From Cristatella mucedo (lineage: Eukaryota; Bryozoa; Phylactolaemata; Cristatellidae), in the NCBI GenBank assembly GCA_009760855.2, contig WPIO01000031.1, forward strand, positions 2,483,001 through 2,547,000: DNA of 64,000 nt, given 5' to 3'. The notes under the pieces were generated by a model that worked only from the letters and a program-made list of their open reading frames with translations, was not told where the DNA came from and searched no databases. The position numbers were made by a program, and so were the translations under genes. Below are positions 22,760 through 64,000 of the stretch, in pieces; the first letter of the stretch is position 1, and each line of letters starts with the position of its first letter.

Positions 22760-23180
22760 TCAAAAGGGGAAACGTTTCCTAATTTGCATATGTACCTGCA
22801 ACATACCTACTGCATGCAAGCCTGGGACCTCTTATGTTTACGACTTCTAATCGGAGTCCACGGCTTTAATATGCTGGCCACTGGTCATCTTCGATGCCAG
22901 CAGTTAAGATACACACAGGTATTCACCTTATTGAAGTGCCTATCTACGTATCTACATGCTGGAAAAATGTCGAGGATTATTTTTGTCTACACCGATCAGG
23001 AGGAACGGCGGTTGCAACAAGCATTAGCAACGACAAATTAGCTTGAACTTAGCAGTCTCCAGTAATGCTGACCGTGGCAAACGCTTACATTTTAGGCTTA
23101 AAAAAGCACAAACTTGAACCCCGGAGCTTGAAGCCAGAAATGAGAGCGCCGGAGGCTCCGTCGTCAGTGCTAGCCGACCG
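22760..23180 (-). pseudogene. Duplicated 3' end of gene 2
   Basis: Matches the gene 2 terminal exon end and about 400 bp downstream (14370-14835). No upstream zinc-ribbon exons are duplicated beside it, and the stop is lost, so it is a non-functional fragment. It may now be part of the RNF213-like 3' UTR. Confidence 0.65.
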
Positions 23181-23482
23181 AATTGGTAATTATTCGCCAT
23201 AGCTCCCAGACACCCATGCTAGTACGAATAGGATAGATTGACGTTAAAACCATTTACTGCTCGGCCAATGAGAAACCAATACAGGTATCTGAGTAGCAAG
23301 TGAGCATTGGCCACGTTTGCATGCAGGAGTAAAAATCATTATCGAACGACGGACGCAAAAAAAAGCTAGGGACGTGAGTGCAAGCACAGCTAACAGCTGC
23401 GACTGCTCGCAAAGCAGATGAGCCGCCGGGCTTCCGAAAGGCTGCAGCCGTTTTCCGATGGCTCGTCCTCCAGGGGCGAAAG

Positions 23483-63363
<39,881 letters not shown>

Positions 63364-64000
63364 CTACAAACAAAGCAGCTCATGCAGCAACAACAATCAC
63401 TGCAGCTTGTACAGTAAGCTGAAGCTCCTGCACAGATACTGGGTGCACTGCCAGGTAGCCGCTACAATAGCACTGCCGACGCTCGCTCTCCTAGGCCCGT
63501 GCCACTCAAAGATGGAGACCGAGGACACAATCACTATAAAAGCCTGCACAAAATGATAAACCCTTGCTATAAGGCACCAAGCAGCATTGCAGAGAAAGTC
63601 TGAGGACGCTCCCGTTTCAAAGTGACACCTTCACATTCGCTGCCGATTCACATTGGAGACTCAGTAGTTGACAGGAAGTTTAGAAGTTCCACCTCAGTAA
63701 GGCTAGAAATTCCACTTTTTGCTGGCCGAAGCCAGCATATCGAGCCCATAAATTACCGCACGAAAGCTTGATTTCCGAAATCCCCAATCGCAATCACCTA
63801 TCCTAAGCACAGGATCGGTGCTAGCCTAACCTAGTAAGGGCTGACTAGCTGGACAGTCTAGCAGAAATTCGTTATACACCCACAGTCCAAGCAGGTGATC
63901 AGCAGCATACACTGCCTGCCAGCACAGCATGAGTGCACTCAGCAGGAATACAGTCGAAGGTGCTCCAACATTCACTAACCAAATCGAAACGCTTCTCTCA
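63364..64000. other. Right edge, presumably intron of the RNF213-like gene
   Basis: No exon with both splice sites and family similarity was found. The gene must continue to the right because the protein's N-terminal and AAA+ parts are missing. Confidence 0.5.

Larger units (their letters stand above)
21880..23180. repeat. Local duplication, right copy (includes gene 2 3'-end copy)
   Basis: Collinear with the left copy at 10.8-14.84 kb but uninterrupted (1.3 kb). At 22.76-23.18 it repeats the 3' flank and last codons of gene 2: minus-strand reading near 23170 gives SASTDDGASGALISGFK against SASTHDGTSDALLTGSK, with the stop codon changed to CGG. It ends 300 bp downstream of the RNF213-like stop, on the same strand. 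Confidence 0.75.

Overview
The window looks like nuclear DNA from an invertebrate animal. Genes are split by many GT-AG introns, and the intergenic and intronic DNA is packed with LTR, LINE, SINE and DNA-transposon remnants and long (GA)n/(TA)n microsatellites. The phylum cannot be fixed from the sequence alone. All exon coordinates were read by eye from splice sites, codon phase and family motifs; no search was run.

Left part (1-14.4 kb), repeats. A Ty3/gypsy pol remnant (minus strand) is broken by two solo LTRs of different families, each with its own 4-bp target duplication. Further right, a short LTR retrotransposon (6139-8505) sits inside a LINE 3' end. A decayed pogo/Tigger-like DNA transposon (12086-14343) interrupts one arm of a local duplication.

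14.8-15.7 kb, gene 2 (minus). Three phase-compatible exons encode the C-terminus of an unrecognised protein: several Cys-pair zinc-ribbon motifs followed by a Ser/Thr-rich tail. A diverged copy of its last codons and 3' flank lies at 22.76-23.18 kb, just downstream of the next gene. 15.7-23.4 kb has no gene I can defend; a CpG-rich stretch at 20.2-21.25 kb is the best promoter candidate.

23.5-63.4 kb, gene 1 (minus). This is the C-terminal ~2,080 codons of an RNF213/mysterin-like giant E3 ubiquitin ligase, in 35 recognisable exons running off the right edge. In protein order it holds the region between the AAA+ core and the E3 module, a RING-like finger (49.7 kb), the E3 shell, the RZ finger (30.2-34.5 kb) and the C-terminal domain ending at a TAA at 23483. 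Codon phases agree at every junction but one (next to the RING). The RZ finger, which carries the reported RING-independent ligase activity of human RNF213, is intact; the first RING cysteine is replaced by Gly.

The introns of gene 1 hold LINE-B 3' ends, tRNA-derived SINEs, a solo LTR inside a LINE, a Harbinger-like element with TTA duplications and microsatellites. No CRISPR array, operon or prokaryotic gene is present.
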